This document shows positions 19,206 to 28,574 of a DNA stretch of 64,000 nucleotides, one piece after another. Each line of letters opens with the position of its first letter. Position 1 is the first letter of the stretch. A program made the position numbers and the translations under genes. This DNA is from Chrysophaeum taylorii (lineage: Eukaryota; Sar; Pelagophyceae; Pelagomonadales; Pelagomonadaceae). The notes under the pieces were generated by a model, which was not told the origin of the DNA, ran no database searches, and saw only the letters and a list, made by a program, of their open reading frames with translations. The stretch covers positions 1-64,000 of the forward strand of contig JAQMWT010000240.1 of NCBI GenBank assembly GCA_029834535.1, given 5' to 3'.

Positions 19206-20729
19206 TTACTTCCAGAGGCGGAGTTCTTGGGAGTCGCCGAAGGTGGCGAGGAGGTTGCGGGAGGGGTGGACCACGATGCCGCCGAGGTCGGAGGGTCCCC
19301 CTCCGTGTCGACCTCGATTGTTGTCGTCGAGGGGAAATATCCGATCGAGGGTCCTGGCTTTGAGGTCGAAGATGTAGAGGTGGCGGTTGTCGGCGAGGCA
19401 GTAGAGGAAGAGGCCGTTTGGCCTCGAGAGGTCGGCGGCGATGAAGGCGGCGTCGGGCGAGAGGTCGGCGGGGCGGGAGTTGGAGGGGTCATTGGCCGAA
19501 AATTTGGCCAGGAGTTTGCTGGCGCGCGTGACGAGGACGGCTACCGGGGAGTTGTCGACGACGACGAGGTTATCCGAGCCGGGTACCTGGAGAACCGCAA
19601 CGATGGGTCGGTCGCCCTTGACGGTCGTCGCGACACACTCGCCCGACGCGTCCCAGCGCTTGACGGCGCCGTCGGCGCCCGCGGAAACGACGCGGTTTCC
19701 CTCGACGACGAGGAGACAAGCGGAGAAGGAGGAGTGTCCCCCCTTAAAAATCGCGAGGGGGGCGCCCGAGTGGAGGCCGTGGGCACGGATGACGCCGTCG
19801 GAACCCCCCGAGAAGAGGAGATCGCGCGAGAAGGCGAGGCACGTCGCCTTTCGGGGAATTTTTTTGACGCAAGCTCCGGTCGCGAGGCGCCAGACCTTGA
19901 CCGTCGTCGCGCACGCGGAGGCGAGGAGTTCGGCGTCGGGGGATGCCGCGAGCGCGAGCACGCTGGTCTCGTGCATCAGGAGGTCGTCGTTGGCCTGGTA
20001 CTCGAACCTGACGTCGAGCCGGAGCGTCTCGAGGTCCCATATTTCGACGAGGCCGTCGGCGCCGCCCGTGACGACGTCTCGCGGGAGAAAAACGGCGCAC
20101 CGGGGGGGAGCCTCGAAGGTCAGGGCCCCCGCCTTCCGCTTCGGGGGTTCCTCGTTCTGTTTCCGGCGCTTACGCCGAACCCATAGGGAATCGTCGTCGA
20201 TGCCCGCGTGCGCGCGCCATCGCAGAGCTTGGTTCAACGCACTCTCGAGGCGGCCGGCCGGCGCTGTCTCGAGGACCTCCTCGAGCTCCCCGGCGAGCGA
20301 AACGCGCCGCGCTTCCCGCGACTCCCCCCCCCATATGTCGCCCCCCCCCCCGTAACTGGTCGTCGCGATCGCTGTCTCGAGTCGCTCGATCGTCGCGCCT
20401 TCGAGAAGAACAAGGCGCTCGGAAGATTCCTTGAGGAAGTCTCGGGCGACACCTAATTCCTGGGCCTCGACGAGCTCGAGCACGACCTGCTCGATGATCC
20501 GCGCGCCGAGGTCGCGGGGGACCTCGAGCCAACGGACCACGCCCATCACGCGCTCCCACTTGCCGGCCTTGACCTCCTCGAGGAACTGGGGCAGGTTCTC
20601 GACCGCGTTCATCCCGACACCGCTCTCCTCGCGCAAAGCCTCGGCGCTCCTGGCGAGGCCCTGCTCCCGAAGGAACTGGACCATCATGCGAATCACGTCG
20701 GTCCCATCGACCCGGCGGTGCATCATCAT
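19206..20729 (-). CDS. SMU1: WD40 protein SMU1 (spliceosome-associated)
   Basis: 507 residues, single exon. The N-terminus DGTDVIRMMVQFLREQGLAR matches the SMU1 LisH motif. It is followed by a CTLH-type helical region (RIIEQVVLELVEAQELGVAR is nearly diagnostic) and a segment ESALNQALRWRAHAG like the SMU1 linker. From about residue 215 come seven-bladed WD40 repeats (GGADGLVEIWD, SACATTVKVWR, SGGSDGVIRAHG, SAGADGAVKRWD and so on). SMU1 works with RED/IK in spliceosome activation in the nucleus. The nominal frame opens with GTG; the first ATG (20729, three consecutive ATGs) is the sensible start. It is divergent with the neighbouring gene across 41 bp. Confidence 0.9.
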   Translation of the reverse strand: MMMHRRVDGTDVIRMMVQFLREQGLARSAEALREESGVGMNAVENLPQFLEEVKAGKWERVMGVVRWLEVPRDLGARIIEQVVLELVEAQELGVARDFLKESSERLVLLEGATIERLETAIATTSYGGGGDIWGGESREARRVSLAGELEEVLETAPAGRLESALNQALRWRAHAGIDDDSLWVRRKRRKQNEEPPKRKAGALTFEAPPRCAVFLPRDVVTGGADGLVEIWDLETLRLDVRFEYQANDDLLMHETSVLALAASPDAELLASACATTVKVWRLATGACVKKIPRKATCLAFSRDLLFSGGSDGVIRAHGLHSGAPLAIFKGGHSSFSACLLVVEGNRVVSAGADGAVKRWDASGECVATTVKGDRPIVAVLQVPGSDNLVVVDNSPVAVLVTRASKLLAKFSANDPSNSRPADLSPDAAFIAADLSRPNGLFLYCLADNRHLYIFDLKARTLDRIFPLDDNNRGRHGGGPSDLGGIVVHPSRNLLATFGDSQELRLWK

Positions 20730-20770
20730 CCTCACAACAATAAAGGGTTAGGGTTAGAGAATAATAAGAT
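20730..20770. promoter_or_regulatory. 41-bp bidirectional intergenic promoter with telomere-like motif
   Basis: The whole space between the start codons of two divergent genes. It contains AAAGGGTTAGGGTTAGAG, two TTAGGG-type units similar to the telo-box found in promoters of ribosomal and cell-cycle genes in plants. No TATA box. Transcript starts must lie here or inside the opposing gene. Confidence 0.55.
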
Positions 20771-22813
20771 ATGGACGAGGAGACGGTGATCCGCCGGGTG
20801 TGCGCATCCTGTCTCCGCGGGGAGAACGGTGTCGCGCGGGTGTGCATCCGCGGCGGCGAGGAGTCGGTGACTCGCCGCGTGTTCTCGATGCCGGTGATTC
20901 AGCTGCGGTTGATGGCGCTGCTCCTCGGGGGATCAGAAGGATCCCCGATCCTGATAAAGGGGCGCGGCCAGCGGCGGGTGCTCGAGGGCGTGCGCGAGCG
21001 GCTCTGCGCGTTGGCGCCCGCCTTGCTCGTGGTCGGGCCGCGGTGCGAGGACGAGGCGTTCGCAGCAACGGGAATGCGGCGCCGCGAGCGCGTCGCGAGG
21101 TTCCTGTGGTCGAAGCTCGCTGGCCCGGACGAGATGCCCCCCGAGAGCTCGCGCGAGGCCCTCTGGCACATCCCGACGCTTCTGCGGCGGTGCGTGGCGC
21201 GTCGCGGGGGCGGGGTAGTGGTTCTCGTCGAGTCCGTCGACGAAGCTTGGGGAATCGAAGCCTCGGACGTCGAAGGCGCGCTGGACGCGTTCGCGTCGTG
21301 GCGCCAAAACAAGCTCCCGAAGATCCCGGGGGTTGTGTTTGTGGGGGGGTGCTCGCACTCCGACGACGACAACAACAACAACAACAACAACAACCCGAAT
21401 TTGTTGGCGCTCGCAAGCAATGCCGCTACGGCAATCCCCGACGAGAGCTTTTTCCGGAGCGATCCGGTCGCGAGAATTCTGGCCGCTTCGGCCTACGGGC
21501 TTTCGATCGAAGACCTCGCCGAGGCCACCGGGACGGAGGTGAGCAGCAGCAGCCTCGAAGAGAGGCTGGGGCCTGCGGTCGAGCGCCGGGGGGACCGGTA
21601 CCGACTCACCCCCGAGGCGCGGAAGTCGTGCGATTCTCCAGATTCGCAAACGCTCGCCGAGTGGGCCGCGTGTCACCGGCGCGCGGGGCTACGGTTCCGG
21701 GACGAGGCGATCCTGAGCGCTGCGGCGGCCAAGGACAAGATGGCCCTCGCGGTGGCCACCACCGAGCCCGAGAGCGTGACGGAATGGGTGGACGCGTTCG
21801 GCGAAGACGAGCTCGTCGCTCACTGGCGCCTCGCGGGCTGGCCTCTCGTCCTTCCGTTTTTGGACCGGATCGAGGATCCAGAACTCCGCTTGCGAATCGG
21901 CGAGCTCCTATCGCGCGCGGGCCAGTTTGCCGCGGCGACCCGAACCCTCCGCGAGGTCGAGGGTTGTTCTCTGCTCCGAGGGTCGGTTCATCGAGCTCTC
22001 GCGCAGAATCTCATCCGGTACTGGGATTCGCGCCGGGACTGGGAGTCCCCCCGTGCCCTCGACGACCTCATCGACGCATCCCAAAAAGCCCTCAAACACC
22101 TGCAAGCCGACCGACCCCTCTACGCCAAGGCCCTCGTCGCCGCCGCCAACGCCCAATTCAAGGCGGGCTGCGTCTCTCGCGACGGCGACGCCTATTTTTT
22201 CCGCGCTCGACGCTTGGTGGCCGAGGCGCTTGCCCTCAAACCGCCGCCCAAAATCGCAGCCCAGGCGATGTTGGTCGACGGCGTCACGACCATGTGCGAG
22301 TCCCACGCCGCCTCCTCCGAAGATCGTCGCCTCGACCTAGCCGTCGAGGCCGTCCGCGAGTTTTACGCGTCGGAGCTCGCGCTCCGCGACGCCGTCGGGG
22401 CATTCTCCGAAGCCTCGGTCTACACCCACGGTAACCTCGGCGAGGCCTACCTCCACGTCCTCCACGAACTTCCCCTCGGTCTCCTTCACGAGCGCCGCGC
22501 CTGCCTCGTCGCCCTCGCCGTTCTCGGACCCGACCACCCCAACGCCAAGCGCAAACTCGCCGAATTCGCGGACGTTTTGGCGCAGATTCACATGTTCGAC
22601 CTCGTACCCCACGCCCGCCGCGGCCACCTCACCCGCGTCACCCCCAACGACATCATCTGCCGCCTCACTTCCTCGCCCTTCGCCGAAATCATCCCCGACA
22701 TCAAACGCCCGCGTCGCCACCACCTCCGCCAGGTCATCGCCGCCATCCCCAACCTCGATTCCGATTTCTGGGCCGACCTGGGGGTCCCCGCGCACCTCCT
22801 CACGGAAAACTGA
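20771..22813 (+). CDS. Large TPR-like protein with possible NACHT-type ATPase remnant
   Basis: 680 residues, single exon, starting at an ATG 41 bp from SMU1. The N-terminal part resembles the second half of an NTPase module: GGGVVVLVESVDEAWG (about 150-166) looks like a Walker B strand, but no P-loop (GxxxxGK) was found. A poly-Asn run (NNNNNNNN, about 200-208), coded by an AAC microsatellite, follows. The C-terminal half is alpha-helical with repeats of the TPR kind (RALAQNLIRYW, ALVAAANAQFKAG, HGNLGEAYLHVLHEL). The architecture recalls nephrocystin-3/NACHT-TPR proteins of ciliated protists, but this is a guess. Function unknown. Confidence 0.65.
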   Translation: MDEETVIRRVCASCLRGENGVARVCIRGGEESVTRRVFSMPVIQLRLMALLLGGSEGSPILIKGRGQRRVLEGVRERLCALAPALLVVGPRCEDEAFAATGMRRRERVARFLWSKLAGPDEMPPESSREALWHIPTLLRRCVARRGGGVVVLVESVDEAWGIEASDVEGALDAFASWRQNKLPKIPGVVFVGGCSHSDDDNNNNNNNNPNLLALASNAATAIPDESFFRSDPVARILAASAYGLSIEDLAEATGTEVSSSSLEERLGPAVERRGDRYRLTPEARKSCDSPDSQTLAEWAACHRRAGLRFRDEAILSAAAAKDKMALAVATTEPESVTEWVDAFGEDELVAHWRLAGWPLVLPFLDRIEDPELRLRIGELLSRAGQFAAATRTLREVEGCSLLRGSVHRALAQNLIRYWDSRRDWESPRALDDLIDASQKALKHLQADRPLYAKALVAAANAQFKAGCVSRDGDAYFFRARRLVAEALALKPPPKIAAQAMLVDGVTTMCESHAASSEDRRLDLAVEAVREFYASELALRDAVGAFSEASVYTHGNLGEAYLHVLHELPLGLLHERRACLVALAVLGPDHPNAKRKLAEFADVLAQIHMFDLVPHARRGHLTRVTPNDIICRLTSSPFAEIIPDIKRPRRHHLRQVIAAIPNLDSDFWADLGVPAHLLTEN

Positions 22814-22949
22814 TGTCTATCTATATTATTATTATTATTATTGTGAGGGGCACGCCTGATTCTTGCGTTGTTGCGCTTTCCTTGTCCTTCGAGCACGCTC
22901 TGTCTCGCCGCGCCTTCTTTACTTTACGCCATCTCGGTGCTCTCGGTCG

Positions 22950-22984
<35 letters not shown>

Positions 22985-23262
22985 CCTCTCCTGCTAGGGC
23001 GATGTTTTTGTTTTTTTTGGGAGAGACAAGTCCGAGCAGCCGCAAGGAGTTCGACCTTCGGTCGCTCCACGCTCCGCTCCCTTCGAACGAACGAACGGAG
23101 GGGACACCACACACAACCGCTCGAGTCTGTCTATCGACCGATCGCAGCAGCCGCAGATCACACGCGACACCATTACAATCAATATAATGGTGTAAGCTTG
23201 ATCATCATCATCATAACGCGTTCTGCATTCACTTCAACACGAAGACTTATTATTGGGATCCG
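22814..23262. repeat. Intergenic with (GA)n microsatellite
   Basis: (GA)n at about 22952-22982, an (ATT)n run right after the stop codon, and a small (GAAC)n run near 23086-23098. No gene is recognisable. Confidence 0.6.
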
Positions 23263-25745
23263 TCAAGTTTGGTCAAAAAGTTTGGTGAATTTCTTTCATG
23301 TTTGCTCGATTTTGATGTATGATTAAGGAAAAAATCACATGTGTGGTCACTTTCCATAGAAGTTAGGTCAGTTAAGTTTGGTCACTCCGAAGTTGCATTA
23401 AGTTTGATCAATCAACCCTTCAAGTTTGATTAATTTCCTTGTAAGTTTTGTCAACAAGTTTGATCACTACTCCTCAAACTTCCACAGTATTGACCAAACT
23501 TCGGCTTTTAAAATCAAACTTAAGGAGGCTTTTTAAGGGGGCGCGTGAGCGCTTTTGGTGCGAAAATGCTTTAAAAACGAGAGCTAGGTGCTGCAGCTAC
23601 GCAGAATCTACCGTGGCGTTACACGCGCGGCATGGGCAACCCCCATGACCGCCTTGGAAGGAGGTCCATCCTAAGACAGCGCGGCGATACGCAAGGAGAG
23701 CGGGTAGCGACGCGCGGCCTCGAGAGCAGATTCCCACGGCTTGGCGTATTTAAGCTCGGCCCATTCTCGTACCTTCCATCGTTCGTAGAAGCCAGCCAAA
23801 CCGCGACTCACCACGGTGGTGTTGCCGTGGTCGTGCGTCATTCTTCAACAACAAGCGGACATAGGACACCAGACTTACACGGTCTGCATGAGACGGATCA
23901 CCCCATTCTGCATCCCAAAACTCGAGAGGGAGCGCGTCTTTGATAATCGACTCGGGGTTGAGAACGCGAAACTCGACGACCTCGAAAAACTGCGCGAGCA
24001 ACGCCCCTCGAGCACCCAAAGATTGTAGTCCCACACTTTTGCGGGACCGTACAGGACCACGTTCAGGAGTTCCTCACCGTCGCGTACCCGATCCGGAGTT
24101 AGCTGTCCAGCTTGATCATGGGACGGCAACGCGAGCACGTGCCGTTATGCCAGCATAAACAACTCGCACGACCGTAAGAGAACACCTCCTTATCCTCCTC
24201 CTCCTCGCGCATCTCGACAACCCCGCCCTGCCGCAAGATCTCCCCGGGAGCTGCTGCTGCACCGTCGAGCACTGTACGAGAAAGTCGGCAAATACAAGCT
24301 GCGGCGCGAAGGGATGTCAAGACGTCGACAGCCTCGTTCCGCAAGATCGCCGACACCACCCCTGTAATTCTAACCCAGTCATCAGTACGAGTCTAAAATA
24401 TGACAAGTTTGATGTGATTGTTCGAAATTTGATCACACCAAATTGAGTGCCTCTAAGTTTGACCATACACACGCATCAACATGCGAACACTCGCAGAACA
24501 ACATATACAAACAAGGCCTGCGCAAGACAACGCTGATACCACGCTGTTTCGTCGCCCAAGATTGTTCGGATGCGCCTTATTAGTTCGATGTTTATGACAG
24601 ACTACAGCGAACGATCCCGGTTCGTCATCTCGTGCCTTTAGCGGATGACACTGTTGCAGATGTCTATCAAACGCATATGCCGAGAAAGAAGAGCCGCCTG
24701 ACAGACTGAATAACTAACTAACTAACTTCAGACCTCTCCCGAGCATGGGAGCCAGGCCGGACCGGCAGGAGCCGGTGCGGAATCACAGAGGCAAATCACG
24801 CAGTTGTGGGGCAGAGGCGAGGGACGAAGACGGGCTCGTTGATGGTGGACCGCCACTGCGCGGTCTTGTGCGAGGTCGTGCAAAAGCGTCGCAGGCCGCG
24901 GACGTGTTGGTCCACGAACAATCGACCTGTCCGTCGCGCTCTGCCCAACCAAGCGAACCCCATCCCAACACGGACTTTCCGGGTGCTAACCGGCCAGCGA
25001 GCCGCCTGACTTGCCCTCCATAAAGCCCTTGATGAGGACCGACACGGCCTCGCAGAAGTGCTTCGGGCGATAGCTGGATCTTTGTCGGCAAGAAGGTTCG
25101 GAGCAGGTGTGCCTTTTAGCACACGTGACGGTATTGTCTACTTGCACATCACAACGAGCAGCACGCACATAAAAGCTGCATCTTGCATATAGCACTTGAA
25201 CGACAGCGCTGTCGCGCTGTAGACCATGTTGTTGTACGCGCCGTCTACAAAATTGCCGCCCGCGTCGAACATCAGATGCTGCTGCAAGTCGGCCTCGAGA
25301 ACACACCTGCTGAACTTGGCATCTTGGTCAGATCGAGTAAAGTGGAGCCTCGTATTTGCGCGCTCTAAGCTGCGACAGCGTACTCGGCGATCTCTCGTAG
25401 TCGTTTACCTTCGTCTGGGCACGCGACTTCTTGTTTTCTTTCTCGGCGTCGTGGTCAACCGACGTCGGCGTGTTACCACCACGCTCCCGCTCGACCTGAG
25501 CGACGAAACCCGCATCGATACCGTGTTCGTTTCGAAGTCGAAGGACGATCCGGAGTCACAGCGCGACGTGCAGAACCGCTGAAAGCTTGATCACGGCGGG
25601 CCTTGTTTTGTCATCGAACCGTATGTTTGCTCTCTAAGAGTACAAGTTTAGTCAACCAAGAGACGGATTGACCAAACTTAAGTGACCAAACTTGTTGAAG
25701 GTTTACGGTGACCAAACTTATATGGTGGTTGGAAACTTGACTTTT
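23263..25745. mobile_element. Candidate DNA transposon bounded by clusters of AAGTTTGGTCA motifs
   Basis: The left cluster (23263-23530) has at least five direct copies of AAGTTTGRTCA and some inverted ones. The right cluster (25642-25745) has mainly inverted copies (TGACCAAACTT, three or more). A small central group lies at 24400-24465. Inverted clusters of a short word at both ends are typical of subterminal repeats bound by a transposase. The interior has only decayed frames; one minus-strand stretch (24986-25306) includes YRPKHFCEAVSVLIKGFMEG, of unknown family. A LINE 3' end sits inside. Confidence 0.4.
24714..24893 (-). mobile_element. LINE 3' end, copy 2
   Basis: On the minus strand this reads CACGACCTCGCACAAGACCG, then (with a 2-base deletion relative to copy 1) CAGTGGCGGTCC. 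The same 3' UTR with CTCCC-ATGCTC-GGGAG stem-loop follows, then (AGTT)n (24714-24728 on the plus strand). Similarity to copy 1 is high over about 160 bp and stops upstream at different points, as expected for 5'-truncated copies. Confidence 0.7.
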
Positions 25746-25955
25746 CCCTATTATTTATTTATTTGTGGTGGAGTCTCTGTTTTTGAAGCGAGCGACTTAT
25801 TACTACAATTTTTTTAAAAGAAAAGGTGGTGGCCTTAATACCATATTTAGGTATAATTGTGACATATGTAGCTAAATTCAAACCTTTAACACTTTGTTAA
25901 GGCATAGCGCGTGACATCATATACAACCTATTTTGTTGTAAAAAAAACGGATGAT
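25746..25955. other. AT-rich intergenic spacer
   Basis: AT-rich, with (TTTA)n near 25751-25763. No gene seen. Confidence 0.5.
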
Positions 25956-27215
25956 GATGATCAGGAACTCGCGGACAAGCGATGCCGTCTCCTGCGTAAA
26001 AGAGCGCCGCGATCGCGAGAGAAAAGAGCGGCGCGATTACGAGACAAGCACACCAAAGATGCCGACGCCTCAGGAGCTCGCGCACCAACGACGGCGTCTC
26101 CTCGAAAAAGACCGATGCGATCGCGAGAGAAACCTCGAACAAACGCAATCTCGCGAGACATGCGCGCCGCAGCCCAAGCGAAGCTGGGAAGTAGCAGAAG
26201 CACCGTGACCTCGACGCCGACCAAAAAAGTCATCGTCGCGCTCGCGCGCGGGTGGAGCGAGACGAAGAGCGAGACGAAGAGCTTCGAGTTGATCCCGCGG
26301 GCCTCGAGCATCTTCGTTGATGGACATCGGCAGTACGAGATCGTGCGCGTCGATGCGGCCGCCTTGTACAACTCGTGTTCGAGACTCTAAACGGATAGCC
26401 CACCATCAATAGCACCTACGAGGCGGCCGCGCAAAATCTCGTAGTAGTGCCGGTGTCCATCAACGATTTTCTCTCTCACGACTTCTCGAGCGTACGACGT
26501 TCGCGGCTTTCGAGGAGATCCTCGTCGTCGTTCGAATATTCGAGCCAAGTTGTCTTGAAGGCGTCGCAACACGCGAGCTTGACGTCGTCGCCCACGTAGC
26601 CAAAATGGTGAAGATCACGCCCGCAATCTCGAAGAGACGCGTCAACCAATTGCTAGAAAAGGTCAGCGCGTTTGTCGACCTCGCCGCGTTCGACGGGGCC
26701 GATTCTCCTGGGCGGCCCGAGCGTGGCGCGCGGCTTTGTGGTCGTTGGCCTTCTCGAGGTCGGCCTCGAGGTACGGGAGTCGCAGGACTTTTTCTCGAAG
26801 AGCGGCACTCGAATCGCAGTCGTAAAGATGCTCGAGGCCCGCGGCGTCATCTCGAAACTCCTGGTGTCGCTCCGCCCGTTGCGCCTCGCAACCACGACGA
26901 CACCGCTCCGCGTTATTCGCGGGGTCCTCGTGCTTGTCTGCCGCCCGACGCTCTCGCGCCCGCTCGCGTTCCATTTCCTTGTTCTCAGCTTCGCTTGGGC
27001 GGTGCCGGGCAGGCCGCGCGAATCTCTCGCGATCGCGTCTTTCTTTTTCGAGGAGACGTCGTCGTTGGTCCGAGAGTTCCTGTGGTGCTTGGCGCGCGTG
27101 TCTCGGGCGATCGCGTCCCTGTTTTTTTTTCGAGGAGGCGCCGTCGCTGGTCAGCGAGTTGCTGCTGAGGCGCGCGTAACAATCGAGGTTTTTTTTTTTT
27201 TTTTTTTTTTCCATC
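25956..27215. mobile_element. Fold-back (palindromic) element
   Basis: Two arms in inverted orientation around a centre near 26393. GTTGATGGACATCGGCAGTA (from about 26317, plus strand) is matched by the reverse complement of GTGCCGGTGTCCATCAAC (to about 26463). CCGCGGGCCTCGAGCATCTT at about 26297 is matched in reverse near 26830-26850. Tandem units coding for RRRLLEK(E/D)RRDRER appear at the outer end of each arm (plus strand 25961-26140, minus strand 27000-27200). The right end abuts a run of about 22 T and a (GGCT)n repeat. ORFs in the arms are mirror copies of one highly charged, coiled-coil-like sequence with no known domain. Confidence 0.6.
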
Positions 27216-27415
27216 TTGGAATTTTTGAACCGTTCCAAAGGCTGGCTGGCTGGCTGGCTTCAACGAAATTGAACCTTCTTCCTGAAGGCGCTAATAATAT
27301 GCCTTCAACCTAATATCTATCCCCTCAAGTAGGAAAAACCTTGCTCAAACATGACCATTTAACGGACGACGGCTCGCAAGAATATCACGAAGATTTATAG
27401 TCTCTACAAGTGCAG

Positions 27416-27735
27416 GCCAGTAAGTTCACCTATCTCTAACCCCAGTAAGTTCACCTGGTCCCAGTAAGTTCACATAGTCCCAATCTCTAACCCCAGTAAA
27501 TTCGGCGTAAGCCCACTCGTGCTCACATCCACTCACCCCACTCTCCTTCGAGCTCGTCGCTCTCACCTCCGCCAATCTAAGCTGCTTTGATCCGTACACG
27601 CCGCTCGCCTTTGCGTTCACTCTAAAAACCCCTGTAAGTTCACTTGGTCTCAGTAAGTTCACCTGGTCACTAAGTTCACCTAGTCCCAATCTCAAACCAC
27701 AGTAAGTTCACCTGGTCCCAGTAAGTTCACCTACC
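27416..27735. repeat. Cluster of CAGTAAGTTCACCTGGTCC repeats
   Basis: About nine imperfect copies of a 19-bp word (CAGTAAGTTCACCTGGTCC), sometimes joined by CCAATCTCTAACCC, in two groups (27416-27500 and 27628-27735). They adjoin the Helitron helicase fragment. Confidence 0.75.
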
Positions 27736-28320
27736 GTGCGCGTGTAGACGCCGGGAGGGGGCTTATCGGTATTGCGCAGCACGTGTGGGGTAGGGTGGAG
27801 TCGTCGACTCAGAAGAGGATATCCTCGGGGTTGCCGATCGACAGAGAGCCACGTAGAGCTGGACGTGACAGAAGACGGGCTTGTGGGCAAGAGGACGCCG
27901 ACCTCGCGGGGCGTCTGGCCCTGGCTCTTGTTGATCGTTTGGCGTCGGTGGGGCTTGAGGGATACAGGTTGGAGGAGCCTCGGTGACACGACACTATCGA
28001 TGATGTATCTGGTACCGTTGCAGTCGCCGTGCGACGGGTCGAGGTTGCGAAGACTTTAAGCTCGCGATCAAAGTCAGCATGCCGTTGTCAGGGAGTTGAA
28101 AACTCGACTGTAAAGAGCGAGGCGTCGGCTTCCGACCCAACCTAGTCGGTCGAAAAGAACTCCGACGCCTCGTCTTCGGGAAAAAAAGGCCGCGGTCATG
28201 CGCGCGTTGTCAGCATCGACAACATCGTTTCGACGGGGCGTGAGAATGGCGCGCTGAAAGAGCCGCCGCGGGTCGTGGAAATAGTCTGCGAGGTCGCCGT
28301 AGACGGCTTGGAGGATCACT
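27736..28320 (-). pseudogene. Helitron-type (Pif1-like) helicase C-terminal fragment, copy 1
   Basis: Read on the minus strand through several frames: YGDLADYFHDP and QRAILTPRRNDVVDADNARM, then LRNLDPSHGDCNGTRYIID, then QTINKSQGQTPREVGVLLP, then PVFCHVQLYVALCR. These are the last Pif1 superfamily motifs as found at the C-terminus of Helitron RepHel proteins (RAIL-P-N, LRNLD..GLCNGTR, TINKSQGQT, VFSHGQLYVALSR). Frameshifts and missing upstream domains show it is a dead fragment. Confidence 0.75.
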
Positions 28321-28394
28321 GTCTGGCTCTCGCGCCTACCTGATCCTTACTCTCGCGCCTATCTGATCCTTACCCTAAATCGAGGGACAAACAA

Positions 28395-28433
<39 letters not shown>

Positions 28434-28574
28434 TCTGTCGATTAGTAGTTAGGATACTTTTTTCAACCGATGATTTGATTTTCTAAACGCCGCATATTAT
28501 TATTATCATCATCTCTTCCGTTAATTCCGGTCGGAATTCTCTGTCAACAAGATAACAATAAAATCATTCCCATC
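28321..28574. repeat. Intergenic with (CAGA)n microsatellite
   Basis: CAAA/CAGA tetranucleotide tract at about 28389-28431, then AT-rich sequence leading to the NDH2 start. Confidence 0.6.

Noticed and set aside
20730-20735. GTG start for SMU1 (and GTG/TTG starts at 51689, 34138 and 55482)
   Set aside because: Eukaryotic initiation at these codons is unlikely when in-frame ATGs follow closely.
20800-22434. 544-codon Arg-rich frame inside the TPR/NACHT-like gene
   Set aside because: Typical out-of-frame shadow in GC-rich sequence.
26663-27238. 191-codon minus-strand ORF as a gene
   Set aside because: It is one arm of an inverted repeat with a degraded mirror copy; no evidence of an independent protein.
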